A DNA stretch of 8,343 bases, taken from NCBI GenBank assembly GCA_017385345.1, contig JAFNRY010000107.1, forward strand, positions 1 to 8,343. Reading direction: 5' to 3'. The notes beneath the pieces were generated by a model, which saw nothing but the letters and a program-made list of their open reading frames with translations, did not search any database and was not told where the DNA came from. Position numbers and translations under genes: made by a program. Position 1 is the first letter of the stretch. Every line of letters begins with the position of its first letter. This stretch comes from Kiritimatiellia bacterium (lineage in GTDB: Bacteria > Verrucomicrobiota > Kiritimatiellia > RFP12 > UBA1067). Below are positions 5,842-8,343 of this stretch, piece after piece.

Positions 5842-7517
5842 CGGGCGACGCCAAGACGATCGCGCTTCTTTCGGCCGGAATCGCGCTGGCCTCGGCCATG
5901 CATTTCTGGACGCGCGACGCCGCGCCTGCGGGACGCCACGACGGTTTTTGGGCGGAGCCTCTCGTGCGCTTCCAGCCGGGCAGGCCGATGTCCATCGAGG
6001 TACGCCGCGGTGCGGACAGGACGGCGCTTTCCAGCGACGGCCGCTCCTGGCGCGTGGAAAGCCCATTCAACTCGGCCGCCGACGCGGAGACCGCCATGCG
6101 TCTTGTCGATGCTCTCGCGTTTACACGCCCGTCCGCGGTTTACAGCGATGCGGAGCTTGCCGAATTCGGCCGGTCCAAGGCCGATTACGGACTCGACCGC
6201 TCCGCTCTCGAGATCGTCGCGACGCAGTCCGGCGGTGGAGAGCGGGTCGTGCGTTTCGGTTCGTCCTTGCCCGGGGCGGACGGGGTGTTCGCGAGTGTCG
6301 CCGGCGAAGATTGCGTGTATATTTTGCCGTCGACGGTGAAGGCGGCTGCGGATCTCGCGCCCGTGGATTTTCGGGACAGGAATCTCTGCCAGGCGGAACC
6401 CGGGGAGATCGACTCGTTCGACATGAAGCTCGGGAAAGGGGCGTTCATGCGTCTGCGGCGCGAAGGCGGCATGTGGAAGAGGATTGACGCCGGAACGCAG
6501 AGCGCGCAGGGTTCGCCGGCCGCATCGGTCGCCGCGGAAAGCGTCCTTGCGGCCGTATGCGGCTTGAAAGCGGATTCCTTCGTGTGGCCGGCGGGCGCGT
6601 CCGGCGAGCCGGCGTCCGCGACCCCGTCCCTGCTTGCCGGCTATGGTCTCGACGCCGACAGCGCGGTGTCGGTCGTGTTGCGCAAGCGTTCCGGTCCAGA
6701 GATTCGCCTGGTGTTCGGCAAGGAGGCCGCCCCTGGGCGCGTATTCTGTCTCGCGCAGCATGATTCGGCGATCGCCGTGGCTCCCATGTCGGCGAAGACG
6801 GCGCTCGAATCCGCGGCGTTTTCGGACGAGAGACTCTTTCCGGTTCCGTACTCTTCGATTGTCCGGTTTGCCGTTTCCGGCGGAGGTTGCGATTGCTCCG
6901 CCGTGAAGGATGCCGACGGTGGATGGAGACTGGTTTCGCCGGTGGAAGCGCCCGCCGACAGGGAAATCGCGGAACTTGTGGCGGCCAATATCGCGGCGTT
7001 GAAGACGCAGGATGCGGCGGGGAACGGCGTGCGGGTTTCGCCTGGAGCGGGCATCGAGCCGGTGGAGGTCGCGCGGGAAGCCGTCTTCGGCAGTCTGCGC
7101 CCGGAGGATCTTCGTTCGAAGGAGGTGCTGTCGGTATCCGCCGGGGATGTGCGCAGGCTTGTTGCAAGAATGGACAAAACAGCACGCAGGGTCGTTGTCG
7201 AGGCTTTGCCCGAAACGTCTCTTCTGTCGCCATTGATGGCGGCCCGAGTCGCAAGACTCAAGGCCGACGCCGAAGAAATGAAGCGTTTCGGGCTCGACGA
7301 TCCGATTTTTGCGCTCGACATCGATTTCAAGGGCGAAGGCGTTGCAAGGAAGTACGTTCTGTTCGGCTCCAGGGACGGGCAGGGATGCAGATACGCCACG
7401 GTTGGCGCTTCGGGCACGGTCTTCGCCGTCCCGGAGCGGACGGTCGAAGCCCTCGAGGCGCTCGCCGGCGGAGGGGAAGGCGACGGACGCGAAACCGGCG
7501 CCCGGGCGGCCGATTGA
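5838..7517 (+). CDS. DUF4340 domain protein, membrane-anchored, partner of the Gld-type ABC system
   Basis: This 559-residue protein has one N-terminal hydrophobic segment (residues 6-23, TIALLSAGIALASAMHFW) and then a long soluble part, so it is probably anchored in the inner membrane and faces the periplasm. Family traits of DUF4340 are clear: SWRVESPF with a following AD (70-82), YGLD (117-120), DFRDRNL (177-183), and repeated blocks ending in a VxILP or VFAVP strand. The function of DUF4340 is not established. Its genes commonly sit directly after GldA-GldF-GldG-like ABC genes, as here. The GLD block occurs three times (see the repeat entry), and Trp-bearing strands occur at Trp71, Trp213 and Trp363. 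A CDC motif lies at 351-353. The start is fixed by AAGGAGG and the ATGA overlap with the permease. The last 16 residues are Gly/Ala/charged and look disordered. The family call is good; any molecular role is inference. Confidence 0.85.
   Translation: MTGDAKTIALLSAGIALASAMHFWTRDAAPAGRHDGFWAEPLVRFQPGRPMSIEVRRGADRTALSSDGRSWRVESPFNSAADAETAMRLVDALAFTRPSAVYSDAELAEFGRSKADYGLDRSALEIVATQSGGGERVVRFGSSLPGADGVFASVAGEDCVYILPSTVKAAADLAPVDFRDRNLCQAEPGEIDSFDMKLGKGAFMRLRREGGMWKRIDAGTQSAQGSPAASVAAESVLAAVCGLKADSFVWPAGASGEPASATPSLLAGYGLDADSAVSVVLRKRSGPEIRLVFGKEAAPGRVFCLAQHDSAIAVAPMSAKTALESAAFSDERLFPVPYSSIVRFAVSGGGCDCSAVKDADGGWRLVSPVEAPADREIAELVAANIAALKTQDAAGNGVRVSPGAGIEPVEVAREAVFGSLRPEDLRSKEVLSVSAGDVRRLVARMDKTARRVVVEALPETSLLSPLMAARVARLKADAEEMKRFGLDDPIFALDIDFKGEGVARKYVLFGSRDGQGCRYATVGASGTVFAVPERTVEALEALAGGGEGDGRETGARAAD
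6186..7433 (+). repeat. Three divergent protein-level GLD modules in the DUF4340 protein
   Basis: By eye, three stretches of about 48 residues align. They begin YGLDRSALEI (residue 117), YGLDADSAVSV (269) and FGLDDPIFALDI (484). Each continues with a basic or charged strand ending in RFG, VFG or LFG, then about 15 residues later a strand ending in a Pro (ILP 162-164, AVAP 313-316, FAVP 529-532). A second element, DFRDRNL / AFSDERL / DLRSKEV (177, 327, 424), separates them. The repeats are visible in protein, not as DNA identity, so they are old. The third module is preceded by about 65 extra residues, perhaps a worn fourth copy. Confidence 0.6.
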
Positions 7518-7518
7518 G

Positions 7519-7524
7519 AAAGGA
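7519..7524 (+). promoter_or_regulatory. Shine-Dalgarno of purC in the only intergenic gap
   Basis: AAAGGA lies 9 nt before the purC ATG at 7534. The gap between the DUF4340 stop and purC is 16 bp, A-rich (AGAAAGGAAAAAACAAA) against the GC-rich surroundings, and has no room for a full promoter or a terminator hairpin. purC is therefore probably transcribed with the genes upstream, unless a promoter lies inside the DUF4340 gene. Confidence 0.7.
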
Positions 7525-7533
7525 AAAAACAAA

Positions 7534-8343
7534 ATGACATACGACAAAAACGGAGCGTTGCTGGAATGTTCGATGCCGGGCATTCCCTGCAAGAGCGGCA
7601 AGGTCAGGGACGTGTTCGATCTCGGCGACAGGCTTCTCATGGTGGTGACCGACCGCATCAGCGCGTTCGACGTAATCCTGCCGTGCGGCGTGCCGGACAA
7701 AGGCAAGGTCTTGAACAGGCTTTCGCTGTTCTGGATGGATTTTCTCGGCGTCAAGAACCATCTCGTCACGGCGGATCCGGACGAATATCCCGAAGCGTTG
7801 TCGCCGTATCGCGAACATTTGCGCGGGCGCTCCATGCTGGTGGAGAAGATCGACATGCTTCCGGTCGAATGCATCGCGCGAGGGTATTTGACAGGCTCGG
7901 GATGGAAAGAGTACCAGAAGTCGCGCAGCGTGAACGGCATTCCCCTGCGCGAAGGCTACGTCAACGCGTCGAAGCTCGACGACATCCTTTTCACGCCGAC
8001 GACGAAGGCCGCGATCGGCGGGCACGACGAAGCCATAACGGCGCAGGAGACGGCGCTACTCGTGGGCGCGGCGGCGGCCCGGGAGCTCGAGCGCGCGACG
8101 AAGGATTTGTACGGAAGGGCGGCGGATTATGCGGAAAAGCATGGAATCATCATAGCCGACACCAAGTTCGAATTCGGCAGGGACGGTTCTGGTTCGCTTA
8201 TTCTTGCCGACGAGGTGCTGACGCCGGACAGTTCGCGCTTCTGGCCGAAGGAAAGCTACAGGCCGGGGGCCAACCCTCCGTCGCTGGACAAGCAGTACGT
8301 GCGCGACTGGCTCGATGCGAGCGGATTCGACCGCAATCCGCCC
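7534..8343 (+). CDS. purC: SAICAR synthase, 5' part (270 residues visible; 3' end outside window)
   Basis: Phosphoribosylaminoimidazole-succinocarboxamide synthase joins CAIR and aspartate with ATP to give SAICAR in de novo purine synthesis, in the cytoplasm. The N-terminal ATP-binding strand GKVRDVFDLGDRLLMVVTDR begins at residue 22. Both PROSITE-type signatures are seen: LPVECIARGYLTGSG (109-123) and ADTKFEFG (208-215). DEVLTPDSSRFW and DKQYVRDWL follow, and the frame runs open to the window end at FDRNPP. It resembles the longer PurC type (about 290-310 residues), so roughly 25-35 residues should be missing. The start at 7534 (MTYDKNGALL) has an AAAGGA 9 nt upstream. It lies 16 bp after the DUF4340 gene. 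No functional link to the ABC system is evident; the arrangement is probably incidental sharing of a transcript. Confidence 0.97.
   Translation, partial: MTYDKNGALLECSMPGIPCKSGKVRDVFDLGDRLLMVVTDRISAFDVILPCGVPDKGKVLNRLSLFWMDFLGVKNHLVTADPDEYPEALSPYREHLRGRSMLVEKIDMLPVECIARGYLTGSGWKEYQKSRSVNGIPLREGYVNASKLDDILFTPTTKAAIGGHDEAITAQETALLVGAAAARELERATKDLYGRAADYAEKHGIIIADTKFEFGRDGSGSLILADEVLTPDSSRFWPKESYRPGANPPSLDKQYVRDWLDASGFDRNPP

Noticed and set aside
5517..7940. An 807-codon open frame on the minus strand across the permease end, DUF4340 gene and purC start.
   Set aside because: It is antisense to three well-supported genes, including conserved PurC. Its translation is Arg/His/Pro-rich with no recognisable domain. 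Long open minus-strand frames are expected in GC-rich coding DNA.

Overview
The window is a densely packed, GC-rich bacterial chromosome segment with six genes, all on the + strand and all read as one apparent operon. In order they are the 3' part of gyrA, cysS, an ABC ATPase of GldA type, an ABC-2 permease fused to a GldG-type auxiliary domain, a DUF4340 membrane-anchored protein, and the 5' part of purC. Consecutive genes overlap by 4 bp (gyrA/cysS), 22 bp (cysS/ATPase), 4 bp (ATPase/permease) and 4 bp (permease/DUF4340). The only non-coding DNA is the 16 bp before purC (7518-7533). I see no RNA gene, insertion sequence, CRISPR array, terminator or obvious promoter, and no gene-free stretch longer than 16 bp.

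The ends are housekeeping genes. GyrA (DNA gyrase subunit A) enters the window after its catalytic tyrosine region and shows the six-bladed DNA-wrapping domain, a GyrA-box and an acidic C-terminal tail. CysRS is complete, with HIGN, KMSKS and all four zinc ligands. PurC (SAICAR synthase) is complete at its N-terminus and is cut by the window end.

The middle (3059-7517) is the accessory part: a three-gene ABC system related to the Bacteroidota GldA/GldF/GldG transporter plus its frequent companion DUF4340. The inferred machine is an ATPase dimer, two copies of a permease with six membrane helices, and large extracytoplasmic GldG and DUF4340 domains. Its substrate is unknown, and no gliding or type IX secretion gene is visible. 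Unusual points are an Asp in place of the Walker B catalytic Glu in the only ATPase, the permease-GldG fusion, a G7 tract phased as a -1 slippery heptamer at the ATPase/permease junction, and a repeat architecture in the DUF4340 protein.

Taxonomy cannot be fixed from this window. The high GC, the GyrA style (MRLYQLVGLER), and the combination of a Gld-type ABC island with DUF4340 suggest a member of the PVC group (Verrucomicrobiota, Kiritimatiellota or Lentisphaerota). That is inference, not demonstration.
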